From: Cystobacter fuscus
Lineage (GTDB): Bacteria > Myxococcota > Myxococcia > Myxococcales > Myxococcaceae
Direction: 5' to 3'
Assembly: GCF_002305875.1 (NCBI RefSeq)
Contig: NZ_CP022098.1
Coordinates: 5,642,001-5,706,000 of the forward strand
DNA: 64,000 nt
Part shown: piece by piece, positions 16,907 through 25,953 of the stretch
Position numbering within the stretch: the first letter of the stretch is position 1
Layout of the letters: every line of letters starts with the position of its first letter
The notes under the pieces: generated by a model
Told to the model about the DNA's origin: nothing
What the model saw: the letters and a program-made list of their open reading frames with translations, nothing else
Database searches by the model: none
Made by a program: the position numbers and the translations under genes

Positions 16907-18208
16907 ATGACGACACTCGGATCCACTGACGCGAGCCGTTGGGTGGCGGGGTGGATCCCCCTGCCCGCGGTGGATCCGCTCGCCGGAGCGGAAGCGTTCG
17001 GAGAGCCGTCCGTGTATTGGGAGCGGCCGCTCGGGCGCGAGGCGGCGGCGGGCTGGGGCGAGGCGGGCGTGAGGGAGGCCACGGGCGCGGCGCGGGCCCT
17101 GGCGGTGTTGAGGGAGCTGTCGGCGCCGGACTCGGTGCGCTGGCTGGAGGCGCCTCCCCCGGAGCTTCCCGGGCCCTGGTTCGGAGGCATGCGCTTCTCG
17201 GCGAGTGGGCAGGACGCGGGGTGGAGTCCGTTCGGCTTCGGGCGGTGGACGCTGCCCGAGACGTTGGTGTGGCGCACGGAGAAGGGGCTCGCGTTGGCTG
17301 TTTTCGCGCCCGAGGGGCCTGGTGCCGAGGATCGGGTGCGCTCGCGGCTGTCGCGCATGGGCGCCGTGTTCCCCTCGGACTACCGGCATCCGCGGGGCAT
17401 GCCCCAGACGCTGCGCGTGTCCTCGCTCCGGCCGGACTTCGAGGCGCGGGTGGAGCGCGCGGTGGAGGCCATCCGCGCGGGGAACCTGCTCAAGGTGGTG
17501 CTGGCGCGGGCGGTGGAGGTGGAGGCCGAGCACGACTTCGACCGGGTGGACACGCTGGCGCGGCTGCGCGAGCAGAACCCGCGCTGTGCCACCTTCCTCT
17601 TCCAGGCCCCGGACGGCACGGCCTTCCTGGGCGCCACGCCGGAGACGCTCTGCCGGCTGGAGGGCCGCCAGCTGGAGACAGAGGCGCTCGCTGGCTCCGC
17701 CGCTCCCGCGCGCTCCGGGGAGCTGGAGTCGAGCGACAAGGATCAGCGGGAGCACCAGGCGGTGGTGCGCTACATCCTCGAGACGCTCCAGCCCCTGGCC
17801 GAGCGGGTCGAGTCGGACCGGGAGCCCGCGTTGCTGCCCTTGAAGAACGTGGTGCACCTGCGCACGGGCATCCGCGCCACGCTGCGCGAGGGGGTGGGGG
17901 TGGCCGAGCTGGTGGCGGCCCTGCAACCCACACCCGCGGTGGGTGGCACGCCCCGGGCGCTCGCCCTGGAGTTCATCGCCACGCACGAGTCGCTGGACCG
18001 CGGCTGGTACGCGGGGCCGGTGGGTTGGGTGGGTCCCGGGCGGGCCCACCAGGTGGTCGCGCTGCGCTCGGCCCGGGTGAAGGCCCGCCAGGCACGGCTT
18101 TTCGTGGGGGCTGGTATCGTGGCGGGCTCGCGCGCCGAGGCGGAGTGGCACGAGACGGAGATGAAGGGACTGGCGATGCTGCGGGCGCTCGGAGGCGGAC
18201 ATGTTTGA
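16907..18208 (+). CDS. menF: Isochorismate synthase
   Basis: 433 residues of the chorismate-utilising family. It isomerises chorismate to isochorismate, the entry to menaquinone. The C-terminal catalytic region has NLLKVVLARAVEVE, ATPETLCRLEGR, ALAGSAAPAR, QPTPAVGGTPR and WHETEMKG; the N-terminal half is variable as usual. It opens the men operon and overlaps menD by eight bases. Confidence 0.88.
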   Translation: MTTLGSTDASRWVAGWIPLPAVDPLAGAEAFGEPSVYWERPLGREAAAGWGEAGVREATGAARALAVLRELSAPDSVRWLEAPPPELPGPWFGGMRFSASGQDAGWSPFGFGRWTLPETLVWRTEKGLALAVFAPEGPGAEDRVRSRLSRMGAVFPSDYRHPRGMPQTLRVSSLRPDFEARVERAVEAIRAGNLLKVVLARAVEVEAEHDFDRVDTLARLREQNPRCATFLFQAPDGTAFLGATPETLCRLEGRQLETEALAGSAAPARSGELESSDKDQREHQAVVRYILETLQPLAERVESDREPALLPLKNVVHLRTGIRATLREGVGVAELVAALQPTPAVGGTPRALALEFIATHESLDRGWYAGPVGWVGPGRAHQVVALRSARVKARQARLFVGAGIVAGSRAEAEWHETEMKGLAMLRALGGGHV

Positions 18209-19970
18209 CGCCCACGTGAATCAACTCTGGGCCCGGGCCCTCGTGGAGGAACTGGTGCGGGGTGGGGTGAGGCACGCCGTGGTGTGCCCGGGCTCGCGCT
18301 CCTCTCCGCTGGCGCACGCGTGCGCCATGGCCGAGGGTCTGCGCACCTGGTCCGTCATCGACGAGCGCAGCGCGGGCTTCTTCGCCCTGGGCATGGCCAA
18401 GCAGTCGCGCGTGCCGGTGGTGCTGGTGGCCACGAGCGGCACGGCGGGCGCGCACTTCTATCCGGCGATCATCGAGGCCGCCATGTCGCAGGTGCCGCTG
18501 GTGGTGCTCACCGCGGACCGGCCCCTGGAGTTGCAGGGCTGGGGAGCGCCCCAGACGGTGCCCCAGGCGCGCATGTTCGGGGAGTTCTCCCGGCTGTTCG
18601 TGGACGTGGGCCTGCCGGAGTCGGAGGACGTGGCGCTCGTGCACCTGCGCGCCACGGTGGCCCGGGCGGTGGGCGTGGCCCAGCGCGCGCCCCGGGGCGC
18701 GGTGCACCTCAACGTGCCGTTTCGCGAGCCCCTGGCGCCCGTGCCCGGTGCCTCCAGCTCGGAGCACCTGTCCTCGCTCGCCCGGGTGGGGCGGTCGGGC
18801 GCCCCCCTCACGCGGATCAGCCCGCCGGTGCGCCAGCCCGATCCGCTGACGCTGGCGGCGGTGCGCGCGCGCGTGGCCGCCACCGAGCGGGGCGTCATCG
18901 TCTGCGGCCCCCGGGACGAGAACGATGGCTTCGCGGAAGCCATCGCCTCGCTGGCCGAGGCCACGGGCTATCCGGTGCTGGCCGAGGCCACGTCCCAGGC
19001 CCGCTATGGAGGTGGGCCCCTCACGCTGTCGCTCTACGACGCGATGTTGCGGCACGAGCCCTTCGCCCGCGACCACCGGCCGGAGCTGGTGCTGCGCTTT
19101 GGTGGCGGGCTCACGCCCAAGGCGCCCCAGACGTGGCTCGACAGCTCGGGCGCGGAGGTGGTGCTCTTCAGTGACGAGGGCGCGCTGTTCGATCCCTCGC
19201 ACCGCGCCTCGCGCGTGGTGGAGGGCTCGGCGGTGGCGGCGTGCGAGGCGCTCGGCAAGGGGTTGTCGCGAGGCCTGGGACCCTGGGCGCGCGGCTTCCT
19301 GTGGGCCGAGCAGTGGTGCCGGGCGGCGCTGGAGTCGGCCTTCTCGGAGGACGCGACGCTCACGGAGATGCGGCTCGCCCATGAGGTGGTGGCGGTGTTG
19401 CCGGACGGGGCGAACCTCTTCGTGTCCAGCAGCATGCCCATCCGGGACGTGGACGCGTTCGCGCCCTCGGCGGGTCGCCGGCTCCGGGTGCTGGCCAACC
19501 GGGGCGCCAATGGCATCGACGGCATCGTCTCGAGCGCGCTCGGGATGGCGGCGGCCTCGGGGCGGCCCACGGTGTTGCTCACGGGGGACCTGGCCCTGCT
19601 GCACGACATGGGCGGCCTGCTGCTGGCGCGCCGCAACGCCGTGCCCCTGACGCTGGTGGTGGTGAACAACGACGGGGGAGGCATCTTCTCCTTCCTGCCC
19701 ATCGCCCAGGCCGAGGGCGCGCGCGCGCATTATGAGACCCTGTGGGGCACGCCCCACGGCATGGACTTCGCGCACGCCGCCGCGCTCTACCAGGCGCGCT
19801 ACCGGCGGGTGGAGTCGCCCGCGGCGCTGCGCTCGGCTGTGGCCGAGGGGCTCAAGGGCGGGTTGAACCTCATCGAGGTCCAGGTGAGGGATCGCGCGAG
19901 GAACGTGGAGTCGCACCGGCAGCTGTTCGCGAGGATGGCCGCCGCACTGGGAGAGGGCCCATGGCTCTGA
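18201..19970 (+). CDS. menD: SEPHCHC synthase
   Basis: 589 residues. A thiamine-diphosphate enzyme that adds the 2-oxoglutarate-derived succinyl semialdehyde unit to isochorismate. Glu55 in IDERSAGFF matches the conserved cofactor glutamate position, PGSRSSPLA is the family N-terminal signature, and GDLALLHD...NNDGGGIF is the diphosphate/Mg motif. It overlaps menF by 8 and menH by 10 bases. Confidence 0.95.
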   Translation: MFDAHVNQLWARALVEELVRGGVRHAVVCPGSRSSPLAHACAMAEGLRTWSVIDERSAGFFALGMAKQSRVPVVLVATSGTAGAHFYPAIIEAAMSQVPLVVLTADRPLELQGWGAPQTVPQARMFGEFSRLFVDVGLPESEDVALVHLRATVARAVGVAQRAPRGAVHLNVPFREPLAPVPGASSSEHLSSLARVGRSGAPLTRISPPVRQPDPLTLAAVRARVAATERGVIVCGPRDENDGFAEAIASLAEATGYPVLAEATSQARYGGGPLTLSLYDAMLRHEPFARDHRPELVLRFGGGLTPKAPQTWLDSSGAEVVLFSDEGALFDPSHRASRVVEGSAVAACEALGKGLSRGLGPWARGFLWAEQWCRAALESAFSEDATLTEMRLAHEVVAVLPDGANLFVSSSMPIRDVDAFAPSAGRRLRVLANRGANGIDGIVSSALGMAAASGRPTVLLTGDLALLHDMGGLLLARRNAVPLTLVVVNNDGGGIFSFLPIAQAEGARAHYETLWGTPHGMDFAHAAALYQARYRRVESPAALRSAVAEGLKGGLNLIEVQVRDRARNVESHRQLFARMAAALGEGPWL

Positions 19971-20860
19971 AGCTGGCATATGAGACGTGGGGAGAGGGGG
20001 CACACCCCCTTCTCCTCGTGCACGGGTTCACGGGGAACCGCACGTCGTTCGATCACCTGCGTTCCTCGTGGAGCCCGCACGTCAAGGCCATCGTGGTGGA
20101 GCTGCCGGGACATGGACAGACACCGCTGCCCACGCGCCCCGGACGCGAGGGCTTCCTGGAGACGCTCGACGCGCTCTACGCGGTGCTCGACGAGCTGAAC
20201 GTGGCGCGGACCAACCTGCTGGGCTACTCGCAGGGAGCGCGCTTCGCCCTGGCGGCGGTGATGCGCCGGCCCGAGCGCTTCACGCGGCTCATCATGGAGA
20301 GCGGCTCGCCGGGGCTGCACCGTCGGCAGCACCGCACGGAGCGGCGGGTGAAGGACAGCGAGCTGGCGCTCTTCCTGCGGCAGAAGGGGCTCACGGCCTT
20401 CATGGACTACTGGGAGTCACTGCCGCTGTTCGCGGGATTGCAGCGTCTGCCCGAGGAGATGCGCGCGGCCCTGCGGGCCCGGCGGTTGGCGAACACGGCC
20501 GAGGGGCTGGCCGGGGCGCTGGAGTGCCTGGGCCTGGGCGTGCAGCCGGACTACTGGCCGGAGCTGCAACGCCAGCGGCTGCCCACGCTGCTGCTCACGG
20601 GATCGCTGGACGAGAAGTTCACCCTGACGGCGCGGCGGATGGCGGAGGAGCTGCCGGTGGTCTACCGCCGCGCGTTCGAGGGGTGCACCCACGCGCCGCA
20701 CCTGGAAGTGCCCGAGGAGTTCGCCCAGGAAGTGCTCTCCTTCATCCGCACGCCCTGGTACGAGTCCCCCGAGTTCGAGAGCACGGGGGCCGATGCGAGC
20801 CCGGCACCGGTCGCCACCGTGGATCCCTCCTCGCCTCCGAAGTCCCAGCCCACCCCATGA
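19961..20860 (+). CDS. menH: Alpha/beta hydrolase, probable SHCHC synthase
   Basis: 299 residues. Start ATG at 19961 lies inside menD and begins an alpha/beta hydrolase with HGFTGN oxyanion region, nucleophile elbow GYSQGA, acid in GSLDEKF and histidine in THAPHLE. Position directly after menD and before menA argues for MenH, which eliminates pyruvate from SEPHCHC. The last 35 residues are a low-complexity tail. Its stop overlaps menA by ATGA. Confidence 0.82.
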   Translation: MALKLAYETWGEGAHPLLLVHGFTGNRTSFDHLRSSWSPHVKAIVVELPGHGQTPLPTRPGREGFLETLDALYAVLDELNVARTNLLGYSQGARFALAAVMRRPERFTRLIMESGSPGLHRRQHRTERRVKDSELALFLRQKGLTAFMDYWESLPLFAGLQRLPEEMRAALRARRLANTAEGLAGALECLGLGVQPDYWPELQRQRLPTLLLTGSLDEKFTLTARRMAEELPVVYRRAFEGCTHAPHLEVPEEFAQEVLSFIRTPWYESPEFESTGADASPAPVATVDPSSPPKSQPTP

Positions 20861-21768
20861 ACGCGATTGCTCCCGCGGTGCAGGCGCCTCGCCCCACCTT
20901 GAAGACGTGGTTGATGGCCGCCCGGCCCAAGACGCTCACGGCGGCGCTGGTGCCGGTGATGGTGGGCACGGCGCTCGCGTTCGGGCTCGGCGTGGGCCGG
21001 TGGTTGCCCGCGCTGGCGGCGCTCGTGGGCTCGATGTTCATCCAGGTGGGCACCAACCTGACGAACGACTACTTCGACTTCAAGAAGGGCGCGGACACGG
21101 CGGAGCGGGTGGGACCCCAGCGGGTGACGCAGAGCGGGCTCATCTCTCCGGGCACGGTGCTGGCGAGCGCGCTCGTGTGCTTCGGGCTGGCGGTGCTCAC
21201 GGGCATCTACCTGGTGGTGGTGGGCGGCTGGCCCATCGTGGCCATCGGGTTGGCGTCGGTGCTGGCGGGCTACTCGTACACGGGTGGCCCCTTTCCCCTG
21301 GCCTACCACGGGCTCGGCGACGTGTTCGTCTTCGTGTTCTTCGGGCTGGTGGCGGTGCCGGGCACCTTCTACGTGCAGTCGCTGACGGTGACGCCGGCGG
21401 CGTGGTGGGCCGCCATTCCGGTGGGGGCGATCGGCACGGCCCTGCTGGTGGTCAACAACCTGCGCGACGCGGCCACGGACGTGAAGGCGGGCAAGCGCAC
21501 CCTGGTGGTGCGCCTGGGACTGAGCGCGGGACGGGCCGAGTACGTGGCGCTCCTGGCGCTCGCCTTCGCCACGCCCCTGACGATGTGGAGCCTGGGCCTG
21601 TCGAGCGCGTGGGTGATGCTCGCGTGGTTGAGCGCTCCCCTGGCGGTGCCGCTGCTCAAGCGGGTGCTCCGCGAGGAGGGTGCGCCGCTCAACCTGGCCC
21701 TGGGTGGGACGGCGAGACTCCAGCTCGTGTTTGGCCTGTTGTTCTCGGTGGGGCTGTACCTGAGGTAG
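20857..21768 (+). CDS. menA: 1,4-Dihydroxy-2-naphthoate polyprenyltransferase
   Basis: 303 residues with about eight or nine membrane segments. It attaches the isoprenoid tail to DHNA in the membrane. The first aspartate-rich motif (NDYFDFKKGAD) and the second (NNLRDAATDVKAGKRTL) are as in MenA. It is coupled to menH by ATGA and is followed five bases later by menC. Confidence 0.93.
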   Translation: MNAIAPAVQAPRPTLKTWLMAARPKTLTAALVPVMVGTALAFGLGVGRWLPALAALVGSMFIQVGTNLTNDYFDFKKGADTAERVGPQRVTQSGLISPGTVLASALVCFGLAVLTGIYLVVVGGWPIVAIGLASVLAGYSYTGGPFPLAYHGLGDVFVFVFFGLVAVPGTFYVQSLTVTPAAWWAAIPVGAIGTALLVVNNLRDAATDVKAGKRTLVVRLGLSAGRAEYVALLALAFATPLTMWSLGLSSAWVMLAWLSAPLAVPLLKRVLREEGAPLNLALGGTARLQLVFGLLFSVGLYLR

Positions 21769-21773
21769 GCGTG

Positions 21774-22847
21774 ATGCGCATCGTGGAAGCGAGCCTCGAG
21801 CGGTTGCGCCTGGAGATGGTGCGACCGCTGAGGACGGCGGCGGGCGTCTACGCGGCTCGCGAGGGCTTCGTGGTGCGGCTGGTGGACGACGCGGGGCGGG
21901 TGGGGTGGGGCGAGGCGATGCCCCTCGCGGAGTTCGGCACGGAGTCGCCGGAAGCGTGCGAGCGGGTGTTGACCGCGCTGCTCCCGGGGCTGCGAGACGC
22001 GGCGGGCCCGCCCTTCCCTGGGCCCTGGGCGGAAGGCGGCGAGGAGCGCTTCCCCGCGAATCACCCCGCGGCCCGGCATGCGCTGGAGCAGGCATGTCTG
22101 GATCTCCTGGCGCAACGGCGGGGACTTCCCCTGAGCCAGCTCCTGTCGTCCGGGGCGCGCGCGGAGGTCCACGTCAACGCGCTGCTGGGCGCCGCGTCCC
22201 CCGAGGAGCTGGCGCACGAGGCGCGGCGGGCGGTGGCCGAGGGGTATGAAACGCTGAAGCTCAAGGTGGCGGGCCGCCCGGTGGAGGAGGACGCCGTCCG
22301 CCTGGCGGCGGTGCGCGGGGTGGCGGGAGCGGCGCGGGTGCGGATCGACGCGAATGGCGGGTGGACGGAGCCGGAAGCGGAGCGTGCGTTGGAGGTGTTG
22401 GCCGGGGAGGGCGTCGAGTTGTGCGAGCAGCCCGTGGCGGCCGAGGCGCTCGAGGCCCTGTGCCGGCTGGCCGCGCGGGCGCCGTGTCCCCTGGCGGCGG
22501 ATGAATCCCTGGCACTGCCCGGAGCCACCCGGATGCTGCTGACGTCCGCGCCCACGGTGCGCCTGCTCGTGCTCAAGCCCATGGTGCTGGGCGGCTTGTT
22601 GCCCACGCTCGCCCTGGCGCGCGAGGCGGCCCGCCGGGGCGTGGACGCCTATGTGACGAGCTCGCTCGATGGGGTGATCGCCCGGGCGGGCGCCGCGCAT
22701 CTGGCGGCGGCGTTGCCGTCGGGGCGATATGCCTCGGGGCTCGGTGTGGGGCACCTGTTCCAGAACGAGCCGGACCTCCACCCATTCCGCCCGAGTCGGG
22801 GCCGCATCCTGCTGCCGCGGACACCGGGCCAGGGAGTGCATTCATGA
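21774..22847 (+). CDS. menC: o-Succinylbenzoate synthase
   Basis: 357 residues of the enolase superfamily; dehydrates SHCHC to o-succinylbenzoate. LKLKV carries the catalytic lysine, metal ligands lie in RIDANGGWT, CEQPV and AADES, and the second lysine is in VLKPMVLGG. ATG at 21774 follows GAGG at a suitable distance. It overlaps menE by four bases. Confidence 0.92.
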   Translation: MRIVEASLERLRLEMVRPLRTAAGVYAAREGFVVRLVDDAGRVGWGEAMPLAEFGTESPEACERVLTALLPGLRDAAGPPFPGPWAEGGEERFPANHPAARHALEQACLDLLAQRRGLPLSQLLSSGARAEVHVNALLGAASPEELAHEARRAVAEGYETLKLKVAGRPVEEDAVRLAAVRGVAGAARVRIDANGGWTEPEAERALEVLAGEGVELCEQPVAAEALEALCRLAARAPCPLAADESLALPGATRMLLTSAPTVRLLVLKPMVLGGLLPTLALAREAARRGVDAYVTSSLDGVIARAGAAHLAAALPSGRYASGLGVGHLFQNEPDLHPFRPSRGRILLPRTPGQGVHS

Positions 22848-24286
22848 AGGGCTCATGTCCCATCCAGGCCGGCGCACGGACGCGTCCGGACGCGCTGGCG
22901 CTCACGTTCGCGGGCCAGCACTGGACGTACGCGCGGATGGACACCGAGGTGGGCCGGTGGGTGGCCGCGCTCCGGGCTCGCGGCGTGGGGCCGGGAGATC
23001 GCGTGGGGGTGCTGTCGACGAACCACGTGGCACTGGCGCACCTCTTCTTCGCGCTCGGCCGGGTGGGGGCGGTGCTGGCCCCCTTCAACGCGCGGCTCAC
23101 TCCGGCGGAACTGCGGCCCCTCGTCGAGGACGTGGCACCCCGGCTCCTGCTGGCACTCGAGCCCCTCCGGGCCCGCCTCCCGGACGCCGAGCCCCTGGAG
23201 TCCTTCGCGGACGCGGTGGGCGGACCCTCTTCCGAGTGTGTCGACCTGGACGACACGTCGCCCCGGGTCATCCTGTTCACCTCGGGCACCACGGGCCGGC
23301 CCAAGGGCGCGGTGATCACCGAGGGCAACTTCCGGGCGTCCGCGCGCTGCTCCGCGACGAACCTGGGCGCGCACCCGGCGCCACGCTGGCTGGGCACGCT
23401 GCCGCTCTTCCACGTGGGGGGCCTCGCGATGCTCACGCGCACCGCCTACGACGGGGGCTGTCTGGTACTGCGCGAGCGCTTCGCGGTGGACGACACCAAC
23501 CGGGCGCTCGACGAGGAGGGCATCACCCACGCGAGCTTCGTGGCCACGACATTGGAGCAGGTGCTGGAGGCGCGTGGGGACAGGCCGGTGCCCGCTTCGT
23601 TCCGGTATTCGCTGATCGGCGGAGGGCCGGTGCCGGCGCCCCTGCTGGCGCGGGCGAGGGCGGTCGGACTCGGGCCCCTGCAGACGTATGGGCTGACGGA
23701 GGCGTGCTCCCAGGTGGCCACCGAGCATCCGGACGAGGCGGATGGGCTCACGGCGGGCCGGGCGCTGCCGGGGCTGGAGGTGCGTGTCGTGGGGCCCGCG
23801 GGTGAGCCCCTCGGGGCGGGAGCGGAGGGGGACATCGAGGTGCGCGGTCCCACGGTGATGGCCGGCTACCTGAACCGGCTCGAGGCCACGCGCGAGGCGC
23901 TGCGAGACGGCTGGTTGCGCACGAAGGACGTGGGACGGCTGGACGCGCGGGGGCGGCTCACGGTGCTGTCGCGGCGCACGGATCTGATCCTCCGGGGAGG
24001 GGAGAACATCTACCCGGCCGAGGTGGAGAAGGTCCTGGCGGATCATCCGGCGGTGCGGGAGGTAGCGGTGGTGGGCGTGCCGGACGCGCGCTGGGGCGAG
24101 GTACCGGTGGCCTTCGTGGTGGTACGCGCGGGCGCCGCGCTGCCGGAGGAACTCGGCACGTGGTGCCGCGGCTCGCTGGCGGGCTTCAAGGTCCCCGCGC
24201 GCTTCCTCGCCATCGACGCCCTGCCGCGCAACGCGCTGGGCAAGGTGGAGCGCACGGTGCTGCGCGAGCGGGCGCGGGGGGCGTGA
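22844..24286 (+). CDS. menE: o-Succinylbenzoate-CoA ligase
   Basis: 480 residues of the adenylate-forming family. The phosphate loop FTSGTTGRPKGA, LPLFHVGG, TYGLTEA, GWLRTKDVGRLD and the C-terminal catalytic lysine region (RNALGKVERT) are all present. Last gene of the men operon; its stop is one base from the convergent gene. The next enzyme, MenB, is not in the window. Confidence 0.9.
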   Translation: MKGSCPIQAGARTRPDALALTFAGQHWTYARMDTEVGRWVAALRARGVGPGDRVGVLSTNHVALAHLFFALGRVGAVLAPFNARLTPAELRPLVEDVAPRLLLALEPLRARLPDAEPLESFADAVGGPSSECVDLDDTSPRVILFTSGTTGRPKGAVITEGNFRASARCSATNLGAHPAPRWLGTLPLFHVGGLAMLTRTAYDGGCLVLRERFAVDDTNRALDEEGITHASFVATTLEQVLEARGDRPVPASFRYSLIGGGPVPAPLLARARAVGLGPLQTYGLTEACSQVATEHPDEADGLTAGRALPGLEVRVVGPAGEPLGAGAEGDIEVRGPTVMAGYLNRLEATREALRDGWLRTKDVGRLDARGRLTVLSRRTDLILRGGENIYPAEVEKVLADHPAVREVAVVGVPDARWGEVPVAFVVVRAGAALPEELGTWCRGSLAGFKVPARFLAIDALPRNALGKVERTVLRERARGA

Positions 24287-24287
24287 G

Positions 24288-24683
24288 TCACGCCGTGTCG
24301 TGCTGCTCTTCATCCGACATGAGCCAGCGCCGCGCCTCCTGCTCGTCCTGGAAGCGGCGCATCATGCGATACATGCCGCTGCCGCGTGCGATGCGGTTGA
24401 GCTGGAGCGCGGTGAGTTCGCTGTCGACGAGTTGGGCGAGTCGCCGCATGCCCGCCTCGATGGCGGTCTGCTGCCCCTGGCGGAGGATCTCGGCGGCCTC
24501 GGGGGAGGCGGCCTTGAGCAGGCGCATGTCGGACAGCACCCGGATGTAGCGGCCCTGGGCGGTCAGCGTCCGGGTCGCCGCGAGCGACTCGGCGATGAAC
24601 TGCCGCATCTCGTCCTCGCGGATGACGCCCTCCAGCTGCAACTCCACGAGCGCCTGGGCTTCATCGACGCGAATCCGGAACAA
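24288..24683 (-). CDS. Small SpoIIAA/STAS-like protein of unknown function
   Basis: I take TTG at 24681-24683 as start because GAGGAG lies eight bases before it and the 56 upstream codons are low-complexity. The 131-residue product has alternating strands and helices (FRIRVDEAQALVELQLEG, ...YIRVLSDMRLL) like SpoIIAA-type proteins, then a helical C-terminus rich in Arg and Glu. It faces the PilT-like gene head to head, so a shared role in motility is possible but unproven. Confidence 0.6.
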   Translation of the reverse strand: MFRIRVDEAQALVELQLEGVIREDEMRQFIAESLAATRTLTAQGRYIRVLSDMRLLKAASPEAAEILRQGQQTAIEAGMRRLAQLVDSELTALQLNRIARGSGMYRMMRRFQDEQEARRWLMSDEEQHDTA

Positions 24684-24869
24684 GGATTCATCTCCTCTTG
24701 AGCAGGGGGGCAAGTGGACTTGTACCTGGACTCGTGCTCGCGGGCCAGGAAGAGCAAGGGGGGCGGCGAGCGCGAGGGTGGGGGGACCCAGGGCTCGTTT
24801 CGGCGGGATTTTGGCTGGTCCCGGGGGGTTGTGGCTAGACTTCGCGACCAACGGGAGAGATCAACTCGC

Positions 24870-25943
24870 TTGGATCAGTCAACCCTCAACAAGTTGCTCA
24901 CGGTGGGCGTGCAGAATGGCGCCTCGGATATCCATTTCCGGCCGGGTGACCCTCCCATCTACCGGGTCAACGGGGTCCTGCGGCCCTTGAAGATGGAGAA
25001 GCTCCACCCGGATCATACCCGTCAGGTGGCGCTCCACGTCATCTCCGACCCGCTCACCAAGACGCAGCTCGACAGCCTGCAGGAGTACGACACCTCCTAC
25101 GGCCTGCCGGGCGTGGCGCGCTTTCGCGTGAACATCTACCGCCAGCGCGGCACCATCGCCTGCATCCTGCGCATCATCCCGGACGAAATCCCCACCATCG
25201 ACGGACTGGGGCTGCCGCAGGTGCTCAAGACGATCGCCGGCAATGAGCAGGGGCTGGTGCTCGTCACGGGGGCCGCCGGCTCGGGCAAGAGCTCCACGCT
25301 CGCGGCGATGCTCGATCACATCAACCGCACGGAGAACCTGCACATCCTCACCATCGAGGATCCGATCGAGTTCATCCACAAGAACGTCAAGTCCTCCATC
25401 TCCCAGCGGGAGATCGGCCCGGACACGGAGAACTTCGCCATCGGGCTGCGCGCCGCGCTGAGGCAGGACCCGGACGTCATCCTCGTGGGCGACATGCGCG
25501 ACATGGAGACGGTGGACATCGCGCTCAAGGCCTCGGAGACGGGCCGGCTGGTGTTCACCTCCATGCACACGATGGACGCGCCGCGCACCATCAACCGCCT
25601 GGTGTCGGTGTTTCCCGCCGAGGAGCAGGCGATGGTGCGCATGCGCCTGGCGGACAGCCTCAAGGCGATCGTCTCGCAGCGGCTGTTGCCCCGCGCGGAT
25701 GGCAAGGGGCGCACCGTGGCGCAGGAGATCCTCGTGCAGACGCCGCAGGTGGAGCAGTTCATCCGCGAGGATCGTGCCCACGAGCTCAAGGACGTCATCG
25801 AGCATGGAGGCGAGCCGTTCGGGATGCAGACCTTCGAGCAGCACCTCAGCCAGCTCTACCAGCAGACGGCCATCACCCTGGAGACGGCCATGAGCGCGGC
25901 CCCCCGGCCGGACGAGCTGCAGCGCGTGCTCGACTCCGCCTGA
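24870..25943 (+). CDS. PilT-like type IV pilus retraction ATPase paralogue
   Basis: From TTG at 24870 (GGGAGA 11 bases upstream) the protein has 357 residues, the normal PilT length. It has the N-terminal ASDIHFRPGDPP domain, P-loop GAAGSGKSS (134-142), the Asp box, a Walker B (VILVGDMRD) and a His box around His233. The catalytic Walker B glutamate of PilT (GEMRD) is aspartate here, Asp208. No pilus genes are adjacent, so it is likely one of several PilT paralogues; substrate pilus or secretion machine unknown. Confidence 0.85.
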   Translation: MDQSTLNKLLTVGVQNGASDIHFRPGDPPIYRVNGVLRPLKMEKLHPDHTRQVALHVISDPLTKTQLDSLQEYDTSYGLPGVARFRVNIYRQRGTIACILRIIPDEIPTIDGLGLPQVLKTIAGNEQGLVLVTGAAGSGKSSTLAAMLDHINRTENLHILTIEDPIEFIHKNVKSSISQREIGPDTENFAIGLRAALRQDPDVILVGDMRDMETVDIALKASETGRLVFTSMHTMDAPRTINRLVSVFPAEEQAMVRMRLADSLKAIVSQRLLPRADGKGRTVAQEILVQTPQVEQFIREDRAHELKDVIEHGGEPFGMQTFEQHLSQLYQQTAITLETAMSAAPRPDELQRVLDSA

Positions 25944-25953
25944 GCCCGGGGCC

